From contig CM073889.1 in assembly GCA_037176705.1 (NCBI GenBank), positions 107,091,890 through 107,155,889 on the forward strand: a stretch of 64,000 nucleotides of DNA, given 5' to 3'. A program made the translations under genes and the position numbers. The notes under the pieces were generated by a model that worked only from the letters and a program-made list of their open reading frames with translations, did not search any database and had not been told where the DNA came from. The first letter of the stretch is position 1. Each line of letters opens with the position of its first letter. The DNA comes from Molossus alvarezi. Its lineage: Eukaryota; Chordata; Mammalia; Chiroptera; Molossidae. Of this stretch, positions 37,101-51,385 are shown piece by piece.

Positions 37101-38765
37101 TTATGAAATTTGATTTTGGTTTGTTCAGATTATTCATTTAACATACCATTTTGGTTTGTTTCAGCCTATTCATTCACATTGATGAAAAAAGGGAAACAGT
37201 ATCTGAACAGTTTAATGAGCATTTGAATGTCTTAAAACATGACTTAAAATATGATCTAAACTTCATAATTATTAAGCAGCCTAGCCCCAGCATGACTCAC
37301 GGAGTAAACATTTCTTTTGCTGAATTCTCGATGTTAAAGTTTAATCCAGGAGAGATGCTCACTACGCTACCCCACCTTGCTCTGCCGCTGAACGTCTCTT
37401 TCCAGCCCCTGCTGGGGCCACTGGCACCAGGATCTTCCGTGGCGGTGACACCCTCCAGGGCGTCCCTCTGTCTGTTGTTCCATGTGAATGTGTGTTTCCT
37501 CTCAGCTCACATCTTTCTTTTCAGTAGTAAATCCAGAGGAAGGCTCCCCATCTCTCCATCCTCTCCTCCGAGTTCCTGCTTCCACAGTCACATTCTCAAA
37601 GATCTGAGCAGTTAACAGTCACACAGAAATTATAAGCAGAACGTTCTGTAATCACCTTCCTTTCTTGTAACAATGATGAGAGTGCCTGCATAATGCATCA
37701 TTATTTTCAACTAAAACAAAATAATGATTCTTAGATCAATTATAGAAATACCTATAAACTTTTTGAGAGTTCTTAGTAGACATAACCCAGTTCACACATG
37801 CGGCACACAGACTTATTTAATTAGAGCAGGACAGATCTGAGAGCTTCATATGGACATTTAAATATAAAAATTATTAACGAGAGGGACAAACTGTAATTGG
37901 ATCTGTTACTGAATAATAAAATTCACCTTGTATACAGTTGATGTGTGGATTCTGCTGCATTTTAATTAAAAGTCAATACTTTTCACAGTAGTCTATATAA
38001 AGGGAGCCTGGAAACAATAATATCATTGGTATGTTTTGGGTTAGCAGAGGAATATAAATAACATCACTGTCCTATCAGGACATTCTCACAGTTTAGAAAG
38101 ATTTCTTTTATCATGCACATATTCTTATGAATAGCCAGGACAATGCCGGGCTAAGTATCAGTTACTATAATTTTTTATTAATATTAAATAACTATTGGCA
38201 GAGCATACTGCTTAGTGGATTCATTCTAAAAGTATTAAGTGTGGGATTAAAGTAACAGTACTAAGGATATTTTAAACTACAAATAGTATACAAGCTAAAA
38301 ATAATTTTGTCATTCTCAGTTCTTGTGATAATTTTATGGACAGGAGTGAATTTTGCACCCTTTTTATAGGTGGCCTTAAATACAGCCTTTTAATGCAGCC
38401 TTATAAACAAATCACCTTTAACTCTTTTAAGGAAAAGAATGGAATTTTTTCCAGCAAAATATTTGTTCTTGCCTTATTCCGAGCTTTGTGATATGTATTC
38501 AGTACTAGTTCTTGGTAATTTGTTAACAAGGCGCTTGTAACCCTTGGACAGATGCATGTACTGTTTTCAATCTTCACGGCTAATTATTCGATTTCGTATT
38601 TGATGCCAGAACACCCTGACTCCTAATCACTGCTCATTGTTGCAAGTCCATTATATTCTCACTGTTTGAGTGCTCCCATTGACCTTGAACTGACATTATA
38701 AGCTGTGTCTAATCTTTCCAGTCTATATTTCTAATGCTTCTTTTCTTTTTTTCCTTTTTTTCTGA

Positions 38766-38990
<225 letters not shown>

Positions 38991-39183
38991 TAGACAATGC
39001 AGGTGAATAACTCTGTGCTGCAGTGAAGACACATGTGCCTGTGTGCAGGCGCACTGATCCGCACCGCGGGGCATTCATTACTTGCTGCTTTTCTATTCGT
39101 TTCTGTTCTGGAAGTTAATTCACTTGTAAACATTTAACAATCATTTTTCAATCTGACATAGCAGGCTTATTCAAAATAAAATA

Positions 39184-39311
39184 TGGGGTGGGGCAAAAGT
39201 AGGTCTACAGTGGTGCATACACAGAACAGAGTTTACTCTTGAATTATTATGTATTAATTAATGTGTTATTTTCCATATGGACACCTGTACACCTACTTTT
39301 GCCCCACCCTG
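39184..39311. mobile_element. Mariner-type MITE
   Basis: It is a 128-bp element flanked by TA. The left end is TGGGGTGGGGCAAAAGTAGG and the right end is CCTACTTTTGCCCCACCCTG, an almost perfect inverted repeat. The middle is AT-rich. TA flanks, size and ends fit non-autonomous Tc1/mariner copies known from bat genomes. Confidence 0.85.
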
Positions 39312-40844
39312 TATATTAAAGGTCTTTGCATTTTATGAGTGTATCTACCTGTAATCAAACCCAAACTTCCTATTTAACATTGGTTCTCCAACTGTAAACA
39401 AAAATGTAAGTCATAAACTTGCTAATTGTTTTTTCTATTTCATGTCACAAATAAAGACTTGGATGCCGATTGATTTCCACATTCTTAGTGTTCCAACTAA
39501 TTGCCCACATCTAACTGAAAAACTAGCAAAGAACAATGAGCCAATTATAGGTCTTTCCTGTGGGTCTTAGTAGTGGCAGGGTCAGGAAAGGATGATAAGC
39601 TCCTAAACTTCTGTAAAGGTTTGTTCCATTCAGCGTGAGTCATGTGCAGACCCGGTGTCCGTGGGGTACGGACTCTGCCTGAGCTGTTTTTTCGTTGGCT
39701 GTGGTGGATTTTTAAAATAGTAAATAAATACCTCTGAGTCTGCTCTGCTAACCTGAGACCTAGAGGGCCTGTGTTTGCCCTGGAGCCATCCTCGATAGGT
39801 GTGGGGCAAATATCTGTGATGGAGGCAGCCAGAGGGGAGGAGGAAGGTCCTAACAGCAGACTGCAGAGGCTTCTGTGAGGCAGTGGGACTTGGAATTCAT
39901 GGCTAACATAAACGTGCAGACTTCAGGGTGTGTGTTTGTTTAATAGTGCACAGAATTAAGGTAAGGTTCTACTGTATTTAAAATATACATATATGTGTGC
40001 ATGTGTTTATATATTTTATAGATATGATGTATTTATATCAAGTGTATGTATAAATGAACAGACTTATTAGCCATGGATTTTTTACCAGTTCTTCCCATCA
40101 GTGGAATATGGACAGATGGTGACACTGAATGTGTGAATGAGCCTTACATCAGTCTGACCACGCATACAGGCCCGTGAATGCCAGGCATTGAACTGTCTCT
40201 AAAGAAAGTAAACAAATATTTATGTTGTGTTTTTTGACTTAATTTGTACCATTTACATATATGAGTATTTTTAAAGGAACTTTTAGAATAGCCATGCTTT
40301 GGATTTCTTCTACTCCAGCATTTAGTTAAAAGGGTAATTTTTAAATATTTTAATGGCATAGTCCAAATTTATTACCTTTTAAAAACAAGTTTTCTACTTT
40401 GCTTAGAGTTTTGAGTGAAATACGGAAGCACTCCTCACTATTATGGCTGTCTCCCACGCCACCCCCATGCTCACTCCCCCTGGCCAGTCCAGTGCCATCC
40501 AGGGCCCAGTAATGCGCTTTCTCCTCTGAACCATGCAAGACTTACAGTTCATACCAGGGGGAAACCACGCTAAAGCTACATTATTTACGGTGCCCATTAC
40601 TTTCGGAGGCATGTTTGTTTGAATTCCCAGCTTCATTATGAAGCAGCTAGACTGGTGCCTTATAGCACCATTTACTGTTATCACGTGAGAGCAAGGTCAT
40701 GTCTTATATTTGCTGGAGCCCTTACCTGCTGTCCACCTCGATGCCAAGTACACCAACCTCACAAACTTTCAGTCTGTCTTTTTAAAGAAATGTCATGGTG
40801 ATATTGTATTAAAGTCTCAGGTATCCAGGAACTGAATAGAATTT

Positions 40845-41075
40845 TTTTTTTTATCCTCACCCGAGGACATTTTTCCATTTTTTGTTCAGGTAGAGTGGGA
40901 GGGAGAGAGAGAAACGTTGATGTGAAAGGGACACATCGAGTGGCTGCCTCCCGCACGACCCAACCAGGGCCGGGGGCAAACTGCAACTGAGGTACGTGCC
41001 CTTAGCGGGAACCGAACCCGGGTCTCTCTGGACCGCAGGCCGACGCTCTAACCACTGAGCCAAACCGGCCAGGGC
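40845..41075 (-). mobile_element. Ves SINE, subfamily 1, near exon C
   Basis: A perfect 18-bp direct repeat, AGGAACTGAATAGAATTT, lies at 40827-40844 and 41076-41093. The copy ends 215 bp before exon C and is antisense to WDR7. In the sense RNA its T-rich tail complement comes first and could act as a cryptic pyrimidine tract. Confidence 0.97.
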
Positions 41076-41290
41076 AGGAACTGAATAGAATTTAATTAGA
41101 GAAGACTTAGCTGAGTTTTTATTATACTAAATACCTTCTTTTGTGATATAAAGTATTTCCTGACTCACTCCAGGCGGTTTGGTTCTTGTTGATTCTTTCC
41201 TTTTTCTATTGCAATAAGTGAAAACTAACCAGTGGCTGAAAATGTGCAACTGTGTGTCAACCACATGAGCAGCATGGGATGTTTCCATAG

Positions 41291-42071
<781 letters not shown>

Positions 42072-42424
42072 TAAAGAAGCCTTCAATAGCATTCAAAATA
42101 ATTTTCAGTAACAAATCTTTTTTTTAAACATGGTTAGTAGTCTTGCTCAGTTAGAAATCCAATCATTAATGAATGTCTGCTTACTTTCTAAGACAATTGA
42201 GGCAACTTATAATCAAAGCACAACATGAAGAGGTTTTCTCAGAACTTAAAAAGTGCATGAGAGAGAACACGTACGGACTATGCCTGTGTTCTTATATCCC
42301 TTCCTCAAATTAACATTTACTTTACAGAGAAGGAGGGTGAGGACGCCTCTGACCTGAGAGAGAAAATAGACATTGCAGTCCACAGAAACCTTTATGCCAC
42401 ATTTTTATTGGTAAATTTTATTTT

Positions 42425-42635
42425 CTATTACATTTTTTTCTTTATTGTTTTTAGAGAGAGAGAGGAAGGCAGAGAGAGAAACATTGATGAGAGAGAACAT
42501 CGATTAGCTGCCTCCTGCATGCCCCCCACTGGGGACGGGCCCACAACCTGGGCATGTGCCCTGACCTGGAATTGAACCTGTGACCTCTTGGCACATGGGT
42601 CGGGACTCAACCGCTGAGCTACACCAACCAGGTCA
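42425..42635 (-). mobile_element. Ves SINE, subfamily 2, with target duplication
   Basis: The flanks are TAAATTTTATTTT (42412-42424 and 42636-42648). The body has GAGAACATCGATTAGCTGCC and the head ends CACCAACCAGGTCA. It lies 355 bp after exon D. Confidence 0.95.
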
Positions 42636-43224
42636 TAAATTTTATTTTTAACATAAAGGCTAGCATCTGCATATTGTAGGTGCTAGCATTTCTTGACTAT
42701 GAGACAGCAAGAAAAAAAGCCAAGAGCAGTTAAAATTTCTATGAACAGTGTTGCATAAATTAACTATACACTTTTTATGTGTATAGCATATAATTGTTAT
42801 GAAATGAAGATTTTAAAAATTTCAAAATGTAATAACATATTTATTTTTCTTTTTAAAATAGTTTTGGTTCTTAAAATGTTTATAGCTTAAGGTACATTTT
42901 ATTAAAAATTTTTAACCTCGATGTGGTCAGTAAAAATAGTGTTTAAATCTGTTGAAGATAATTGTTTTTGTAAAAAAGGACATGCAGGTAATTATGTTAA
43001 AAATTAATGTAGCTGTTATATTCCCAGTTGATTGTTCTCTGAGGAAACGTTTACGTGAAAATGGACGTTTGTCTGTCACTTAGTGGCGGTGAGGAAGCAT
43101 TTTCTCTGGGCCTCACCTTGTTGAATGTTGGCCAAGCATTCCTCACTGCCCCAGTCCCTGCTGTGTGAATAGGCCTCCTGGGGTAAGGCAAGGAAAGCAC
43201 TTGGTGTTTAAAGAGCCTGTCTTC

Positions 43225-43471
43225 GTCTGGCTGGGGACAGCAAGACTCAGTGGTTGAGCATCGACCCATGCACTAAGAGGTCGCCGGTTCGATTCCCGGT
43301 CAGGACACATGGCCAGGCTGTGGGCCCAATCCCCAGTGGGGGGCGTGCAGGAGGCGGCCAGTCGATGTTCTCTCACATCGATATTTCTCTCTCTCTCTTC
43401 TTCTCATTTCCTCTCTCTCTAAAATCAATAAAGGAAAAAAAAATTTAAAAAATAACTAAATAAAATAAAAT
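43225..43471 (+). mobile_element. Ves SINE, subfamily 2, with target duplication
   Basis: AAAGAGCCTGTCTTC on the left and AAAGGGCCTGTCTTC on the right differ by one base. The head is diverged (GTCTGGCTGGGGACAGCAAG), but GGTTGAGCATCGACCCATGC and GGTTCGATTCCCGGTCAGG are clear. The tail is AAAATCAATAAAGG with AAAT repeats. Confidence 0.95.
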
Positions 43472-43689
43472 AAAGGGCCTGTCTTCTCCCTTTGCAGGAA
43501 GACGGCCTCCTCCCCAGCAGCGCCCTAGTTTCTCTATCACCTTAGTTTGCTGCCCGTCCACTTTGATTCCCAGTGTTTGGTCACTGGAGAGGAAGGATCC
43601 TGCTTCAGTGCTAAAGAAGCAGGTGTCTCACCTGAATTCTTAGTACCAGTTTTTTCTGATTGACAGAGAGCAATTGTTTTTTTTGTTTA

Positions 43690-44300
43690 TTCATTTAATA
43701 ACATTTATTGAACACCTACTGTGTATCAAGGACCAGCTAGGCCCTGGGGACATGATGATGAACGAGATGGTGTTCTGAAGAAGCACAGGGTCGAATAGGG
43801 TTGGTAAATATAAAGATAAATGATTCTGGGGTGCTGTGTTATGTGCCGGAGTAGAATTATATACCAGGGACAGGGTTGGACAATAAATGGAGCGCTGAAC
43901 TCCGGACATGGAGTGTTAGAGAGTTACACAGAGAAGGCAGACTAATAGTATTATTAACGGTGACAGTGCTTCAGTAAAAGTGGCTGCCAAGTGGAGAGAA
44001 GCAGTTGTCCTCCGCAGGGGGTCTGGTGGTGGTGGTAGAGTGGTGGTGAGTTTTGGGAACACTTCACAGAATTGCTGAGGGGCAGGCTTTGCAGAATACA
44101 CAGGCTCATGCATCTTGAACTGCACAGAGCCAGACCGGCAGATGTTGAGAGTCACAAAAGTTTACAGAGTCAGCTAAGTGCTGTGTCGTCATGGCCAGAA
44201 TGTAGGTTGAGGGTAGAAGTCTAATATAATGCTTTGAATTCCATGCGAAGGAATTCGGCCATTATTCGGTAAGCAATAGGAAGTCAGAAAGGTTTAAGCA
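43690..44300 (+). repeat. Old L2/MIR-age repeat
   Basis: It begins ACATTTATTGAACACCTACT and GGCCCTGGGGACATGATGAT. It later has GGGAACACTTCACAGAATTG and CGGTAAGCAATAGGAAGTCA. This is the order of an old mammalian repeat that I recognise but cannot name firmly. A second, worse copy of its start is near 31.1 kb. Confidence 0.45.
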
Positions 44301-46336
44301 AAAATGTGTAATTCTTTTCCCACAGCATCATTTATAAGGCATGACGTTATGAAACACCAGATTTATGAAAATCAGTTGTAGTCATAACTACAACTACCTC
44401 TGTTTAATTATGTCAGCTATTATTTGAGCTGTGAGGCTATAAGCCACATAGGCCTACTTATTTGAGTCAGCCTGTAAACATAGGAAGATTATTGACAACA
44501 TGAGTTTGTAGCTTTTGGAGCAGACGACAAATTATGGACTGACATCTGTCAGTTGTTAGATGGCACTCCAAAAGTTTTACAGGTCAATGCCACCCTACCT
44601 GTTGGCCGATTGGTGCTAGGTTGATAAATGAACAACATAAATATCAGCAGAAGTTAACATTATTTCACTGAAAATCTGCCATGCCCATGCCATGTGCTAG
44701 GTGCCTTCCAGTGCGTGGGGATCCTCTGCTGACAGGTGCTTGCCTTTCACTAACTAGGAAACCCAGACAGTGCCGGTGTGAATATCTGCGGTCCAGTCTG
44801 TGACACTTGTTTTTAAACCTTTATGTAACTTTGTATATTTTTTTTCCTTTTCTTTCTCTTCCTTTACCCTTTTTAAAAAAATGCTATAGGTTTTAGCTTA
44901 GGTAATTTCAGTAATGTTGCTTAATACCAATATTCAGTGGCTTAGGTTGATAGATCATAAAAAGATGTACAACTTTTTTAGTATTCTTTTAAAATAAGAT
45001 AATATTTGTCAAAGCACCCAGCAAAATGCTTGTGGTTTAGGTATTCAGAGAATGTTAGTTTTCTGTGGGTCTCTTCATCTTAATAATAATCTGAAAACCC
45101 AAAATATAGTTATAAGAAATTAGTTAATATATATTTGAAAGTATTTTTATATGTAGAAAACATACAGGATGATATCATTTTCATATGTAAAAAAATTTTG
45201 GTTTACTTTTTAAAATATTAAATAATTTTTAGTCAATGTTATAAAGGTGAACTTCATATCTAAAGTATTAATTCAATTGAGAGCTAATATAGTATGTGCT
45301 GAAGTCATTGAATATTTAAAAATTGAAAATATCCTGCCTTGCTTGGGTTGCACATCAGATTCACTCTGAGCGCCAAGGCGAAGGAGCCTCATGGAATGCT
45401 GACTGACCTGAGTTTGCTTCTCTTGGCTTTTGTTTTATTTTCTTTTGTTTTTACCTTGACCAGTGGGCTTGTGATTCTGATATGGATCTGGGTTTTAGCT
45501 TTCAGTTCAGAATTTTTAAAGTTTTAAGGTGGTAATTTTTCTAAGATTTTCTTTATTGTTGGCATCTTATCACTTATTTCTCAGATTGCATATTAAAATA
45601 AAATTGCATTGTTATTATGAGTTTTTAGTTTTAGTTAGGCTTACCTCTGTATGTGGCTGTAGGCCGGTAGTCAGTTTTATTAATTCAGGTATATTTGCTT
45701 GATTATTCTTTTATTTAGTTAGTTAATTAATTATAGAACGGCTTAATATGTCATTTAATGAGTGGTGAATTTATCCACCCAATTACATTGTTTACTGAAT
45801 TTCTTTGTTCTCTGACATCTTTGTTCAAATCACATTTAAAGTTTAAGCTACAAATTGTAAATTTGTTGAAAGGATTGATACAGAAGTTTGGTTTTTCTCA
45901 TTGTGTTCAGATGATAGCTTTTCTGTCAGTTGTGAAAACTTTTGGTAATATCTTCTACTTGAATGTAGACGTGGTTGGAACACATGCCGGTGAAGTTTGG
46001 CAGACGCTCTTGCTCATCTGGCCCAAGATCACTTGCTCATACATATTAAAACATGAGGTGATAGCAATACACAATGAATAAGATAATGTAATCATCTTTC
46101 TTAATTTATACGAAACTTCACAAATGACCAAGTGCTTTCAAACCCATTAATTCTCAAAAAAAACTTTAAGAAAGGCATTATGTGAATTAAAATTTTTGGA
46201 GAATTAGATTGTGATATGTATTAGTCAAGTGGCAATACAGTTGTAGCATCAAGGTAAAAACCTTAGCTTGTTATTCATAGTTCATTGCTTTTGCCATCCA
46301 GTTTTTAACCTGTATTAAATTACCCATTTATAGATA

Positions 46337-46462
46337 CAGGGCAGGGCAAAAGTAGGTTTACAGTTGTGCGTATGCTAACAGTTTATTCTTGTATTATTAG
46401 TTGTTAATTATAGTATTATTTTCCGTATGAACCACTGTGAACCTACCTTTGTTCACCCCTGT
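46337..46462. mobile_element. Mariner-type MITE, second copy
   Basis: The 126-bp element begins CAGGGCAGGGCAAAAGTAGG and ends CCTTTGTTCACCCCTG between TA dinucleotides. It aligns with the copy at 39.2 kb along its length, including TTATTCTTGTATTATTA and ATTATTTTCCGTATG in the middle. Its right terminus is more mutated. An AC microsatellite starts directly at its right edge. Confidence 0.82.
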
Positions 46463-46463
46463 A

Positions 46464-46486
46464 CACACACACACACACACACACAA
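46464..46486 (+). repeat. AC microsatellite at a MITE edge
   Basis: The AC run starts in the TACA at the right end of the mariner MITE and may have grown from it. Confidence 0.93.
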
Positions 46487-48339
46487 CACCCACTGACCTT
46501 GTTTCATAGAAGATCTTAAGCAGTTTTGAAAGGTAGTATAAAATGTACAAATACTGGGGAACTGAGGCAGAGAGAACGAAGAGGAGGAGAGAGCAAGGCC
46601 ACAGCGAGTGGAGTGGAGGAGTCCTGTGTATTGGGCAGAGGGAGCACACGAGTCCGAACTCCCTCGCCGCCCGGTGCGGGGAGCGGCTGACCTTGTTCAG
46701 TCTGGAGACGGGAGCTGGCAGGAGAAACCAGCTGAGGAACTGAGAGGACAGACCGGGCGCGTCTCATCTGTCGCGCAGGCAGCCGTGGAGACCTTGCACC
46801 CCCCGTGTCAGAAGGGCGCGCAGAAGTGTCACCCCGAGTGCAGCCAGAGCTGGGGACACAGGTTCAGAAGGTGGAATGGAGAGCCCGGTGCTGAGAGCTC
46901 CCTCCCTTCGGGCCTGAGGGCAGTGATGGTCTCCCCCTGGCTCCCCGACTGTCTTCAACAGAATGACCTGCCTTCCAGGCTCCACCTGAGGGCCCCCACC
47001 TCAGCCTGCGCGGCGCCTGCTTCCCCTGGTGACTCTTATGTCCCCATAACTTTCAAAGCAGGCACTCTGATGATCCCAGACCAAGAAAAACGAAACCTGG
47101 GCCGCAGTTCTCTGAGACCATGTTCTGTTATGAATAACCGTAGACCCTTGAATGCTTGTTTATTTATATATTGAATAAATTCAATTTCCAAGGAAATACC
47201 TAACGACACGCCTTGACACCCCCCACCCCCCGCCAGCGATGCACCATTGGTTTTGAAAGACTTGCCTTTAGCATCACAGAAAGCTTGCTAAGGGCTATAA
47301 CTTAAACTGCTCCTTCATTGGTGCTTATCTAAAACTCAGTTGAAAAAGCAGAACACTTAGAAGCTAGGAACGGGGGTCCTCCACATGTTCAGGGTGTATC
47401 CCGAGGTTCAGCGCACCGTCAGAGAGCTGCGTGTTTGGACCCCATTCCTGGCCTCCTTCTGAGTGGCCTTCCCCACGCTCCTCCACAGCAGGCCAGCGGT
47501 TCGGGGCACCTCCCAAGAGTGCGGCACTGTTGGTCATGTTGATGTCACACATGTTCGGGCCCTTTCTAGGAAGACTCAACCAAGACATTTCTTTTAAATC
47601 ACAATGATGAGCATCTTTTGTTTGCTTTGTCTAATGAACTAGTATGTGTTTTTGCTTTTGTTTCCACATTACCAGCATTATCAAATTAAAAAGAATTTTG
47701 CTATGTCCATTAGGCAGGTCAAATCCCAGTTTCCTGCCCAATTTTAATCAATTACGGTGTACACTCCCCATTCTCTTTACCTCGTCTTCGTGCCTCAGGC
47801 CTGTCTGTTCTCTTGGCTGTGTTATTTCTGTAAGTGTCCCAAGTCCTTCTGCAGTACGTGTACGTACATGTATGTGTGTATACATATATGTTTGTGTAAA
47901 ATATGCACACATTTTAACTTGCATTTTATGAGCCATGGAAACAAAAATAATCATTATACACATAACATGAACTATGACTATTTCCTAAAAATAAAAAAGC
48001 AAAGATTATTTTTATTAATGTAAATATCCTCGCTCTTCCTGGAGTAGTTTATGTATCAGTAGATCTTTTCTATAATATAGTTAATAAAAAATATAAAAAT
48101 CATATAATTTTAATTGCTATGTAAACTTTATAGTCATAGATTTAAATATTCCCTAATAATTCACACTTTAGTTCTAGGGCTATTATTAATAACCTAGTGG
48201 CATCCATTAATGATGCAAGAAAATACTTAGATTTCAGTGCCCTTGAGACGACACAACACCCACATCCTTCAAAACGCAGTTATACAACAAGAGTTCTGCC
48301 AGGTTTTCATCACTGTATCAAATAAGGCTATATTATTAT

Positions 48340-48583
48340 TATTATTATTATTCCTCACCTGAAGATATGTTTTTTATTTATCATTAGATAGAATGTGAGG
48401 AAGGGAGAGAGACAGAGAGAAACATCGATGTGATAGAGCCACATCGACTGGTTGCCTTCCACAAGACCCGACCAGGGCCAGGGACCAACCGAAACCGAGG
48501 TATGTGTCCTTGTCCGGAACCGAACTTATGACTCATTGGTCCGAGGGCTGGCGCTCTAACCACTGAGCCAAACCGGCCAAGGC
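48340..48583 (-). mobile_element. Ves SINE, subfamily 1, with target duplication
   Basis: AAGGCTATATTATTAT on the left and AAGGTTATATTATTAT on the right flank a diverged copy with the TTCCTCACCTGAAGATATGT tail and a head ending CCGGCCAAGGC. An ATT repeat marks the tail. Confidence 0.93.
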
Positions 48584-48731
48584 AAGGTTATATTATTATG
48601 TAGGAATTAAACAACATTCTTTTTAGAACACAATATAGTAGCAACAAGGTTGTTGCAACATTGCATTAATTTTATGTTCATCAATAAGCAGGGTAAGAAG
48701 TGTAATAAGGTGATACTTAAGAAATGAATTC

Positions 48732-48968
48732 TTGCCCTGACCAGTTTGGCTCAGTGGTTAGAGAGTTGGCCTGCGGACCAAAGAGACCTGGGTTCGATTC
48801 CGGCCGAGGGGCACGTACCTCGGTTGCAGTTCATCCCTAGCCCCAGTTGGGGTTGTGCGGGAGATAACCAATTGAAGTGTCTCTCTCAGATCAATGTTTC
48901 TCTCTCTCCCTCTCCCTCTGCCTGAAGATAAATTTTAAAAATATCTTTAGGTGAGGATTAAAATAAAT
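48732..48968 (+). mobile_element. Ves SINE, subfamily 1, with target duplication
   Basis: AAATGAATTC occurs at 48722-48731 and 48969-48978. The head is TGCCCTGACCAGTTTGGCTC, the B box is GGGTTCGATTCCGG, and the tail is ATATCTTTAGGTGAGGATT. It faces the SINE at 48340 head to head, 148 bp away. Confidence 0.94.
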
Positions 48969-50914
48969 AAATGAATTCCTTGGATTTTCTCCCATCCCAT
49001 TGAACTTTGCTCTGCCTTTGTCAGTCTCTTCGATGATCTTCACAAAGGCATCATCCAGCACTGTACATACAGTATTCTTAGAGGCAGAAGTCCAGAGGGC
49101 TAGAGTAATTTACATTTAATTGCCTGGACTATAAATAATGCAGCAACCTAAGTTAAAAATACCCTAGACATTAAGAAAGTAGAATTAACCTCTTTCAAGT
49201 CTTGGGAAGATAAGTATCATTGAAGTTTCCTCAGAATGTATTGTTACAGTTGAGTTGCTAGTTGCTGTGTTACTGAACCTGGGTATTCTCGTGAAACCCC
49301 TCATGGCAAATCCCTGACGCTGAGCCGGTCATGCTTGACTCAGTTTGATGAAGTATTTCTCTTTCAGTCACCATGAAAATTCTCAGTCACCTTACACTGC
49401 TGTATTTGATGCCATCGTAGAAGACATGAAGATGCAGACACGCAGTTGTTGCATTGTGCACTCAGAGAAAAGCAATACAGTATATAGAACACAAACATAT
49501 GATATGTACTTGTTCTAAGATGAACTTCAAGGGTTTGTTCTTCAATTTGCAAAGATACCCTTTACTAAGAGAAAATTTTAAGCTCTCATAAGCTACTGAC
49601 GGCCAAACTCAATTAGAAAGGAAGATCAAGTACCTCTGGAAATACAATGTGATTATAATATAATGTTAAAATTTAAGGCCATTTTAGTATGTTCTGGGGG
49701 ACTAGCAGTGAAATAATGCATAACAAACAACGGATTAGGGATTCTTTAATGAAACTGTAAGTTGATGGGAAAATTTGATTGTATTTGGAGATAAGGAGAT
49801 TTCAGGGTTTTTTTCATAGCAAGAGTTAGATGTGCCTCTAAATGCAATTTGTAGTCACTTGCAAGTCCTCGGTCACGCAGACTGCAAGCCGCCCGAAGAG
49901 GGTAGCGTGCACTTCTTGCTCTGTGCCCGTAGCAACTGGTGGAGCTCAGTCTGGCCACAGGCTCTGTGCCCCAGGTTCCCGCAGAGATCCTCACTTCGTG
50001 CATTTTTATTCTTGTAAGTCAAGGCAATTTATTTGATGTATAACTAAGAGTAATTTAGTTTTTATGCTTTTTAAAGACTTGTCAAATAAATCCACAGATT
50101 CAAAAGAATTCCTTTGTTGGGCTCTGTCCCAATTTTTAGTTTAGAAAATATGAACACTCGATACAGGCACTCGATAACTGCGCTTGAGTAATGAGACCAG
50201 CCATGCTGCTTCACGTGTTCAGTCCCTAATTTCTTCGTAATAAATGGCACCAGCTATTCCACTTAAGCAGCGACCTTGCTGCATGATTTTTATAGAACTG
50301 TAAGTTGTAGAATTTCAAATCTGGAAAGGACCTCATGTTATGAATTACCTACTCCCGTCCTTCATTTTACCAACAGGCAAGTGTAGACCATTCTTGTGCT
50401 GACGATCAGTGGGAGTGAAGCTTGGCTTTGCTGCACAGGCCTCGCCCCTGCTCTGTGTTCTGCAGGGGTGGGCACATGTCGGGGCACCCAGAGGTGCACC
50501 ATCTCATCGGGAACAGGATGACTGCCGTGTTCCAGGTCCGGGCCGCTTCCTGCTGCACCTACATTCCATCCTCTCCCACCTCCTCGTGGACTTTGCTCTT
50601 TAGAGAACCCTTCTCTCCCGTTCATCCTGAACTGCTCTCGATGGCGTCTCTTCCTCAGCTGAGAAGCATGTTCTGACATCTCGTGTAACCCCTCCCTTTC
50701 CCCGCACCTCCTCCCTCCGCTGTCCAGTCTCCTTCCTCCCGCCAGGGAAAGGAGTCTGCGCCCTGGCCCTCCTGTCCAGTCTGCACCCCGGCCCTCCTGT
50801 CCCCTCTGTCCCCTCTTCATCCACTGTGGTCTGACGCTGGCTCCTGCTATTTGGCTAATAACTCTCTCCCTCTGGTTCCAATTTTTTGATGGCCGAGTGC
50901 TTTTCGGTCTTGAG

Positions 50915-51385
50915 TGTTGTGGTACTCACACTTGTGGGCCTCAGAACCCTTTAAAAATGGAAGATCCTGAAGAGTTTTTGTTTATTAAGGTTATATCTAG
51001 AGATTTTTCATGTGTTAGAAATTAAAGCTGAGAAATTTTTAAAATATTGGTTTATTTCAAGCGATAAACTCAGTTCATGTCGATAGAAAAACATATTTTT
51101 ATGAAAAAGAACTACTTGCCAAAACAAAAGAAAATACTAAGAAAAATAGCATTGTTTAACATTGTTGCAGAATTCTTTAATGTCTGGCTTAATAGAAGAC
51201 AGGTGGACTTTCTTATCTGCATATGTCTTTAATCTGTTACCATGTGTTATTTTATAGTTTAATTGTATGATGAATATCTGGTCTCACATAGATACATAAC
51301 TGAAAAAGGAGGAATGTTTCAATTGCCTTTTAAGATAATTTTTCATCTTCTTTGGTAGTTCACCAAAACTCAACACGTCATCGTT
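50915..51385 (+). mobile_element. hAT-Charlie remnant
   Basis: The block from CTCACACTTGTGGGCCTCAG through GAGTTTTTGTTTATTAAGG, TTAATGTCTGGCTTAATAGA and GAATATCTGGTCTCACATAG to CCAAAACTCAACACG follows, with divergence, a Charlie-type DNA transposon I recognise from many mammals. It has no intact ends. Confidence 0.65.

Noticed and set aside
37151..37615. 154-codon + frame before exon B
   Set aside because: No recognisable domain, and exons A and B join without missing residues, so it is not a coding exon of the main transcript.
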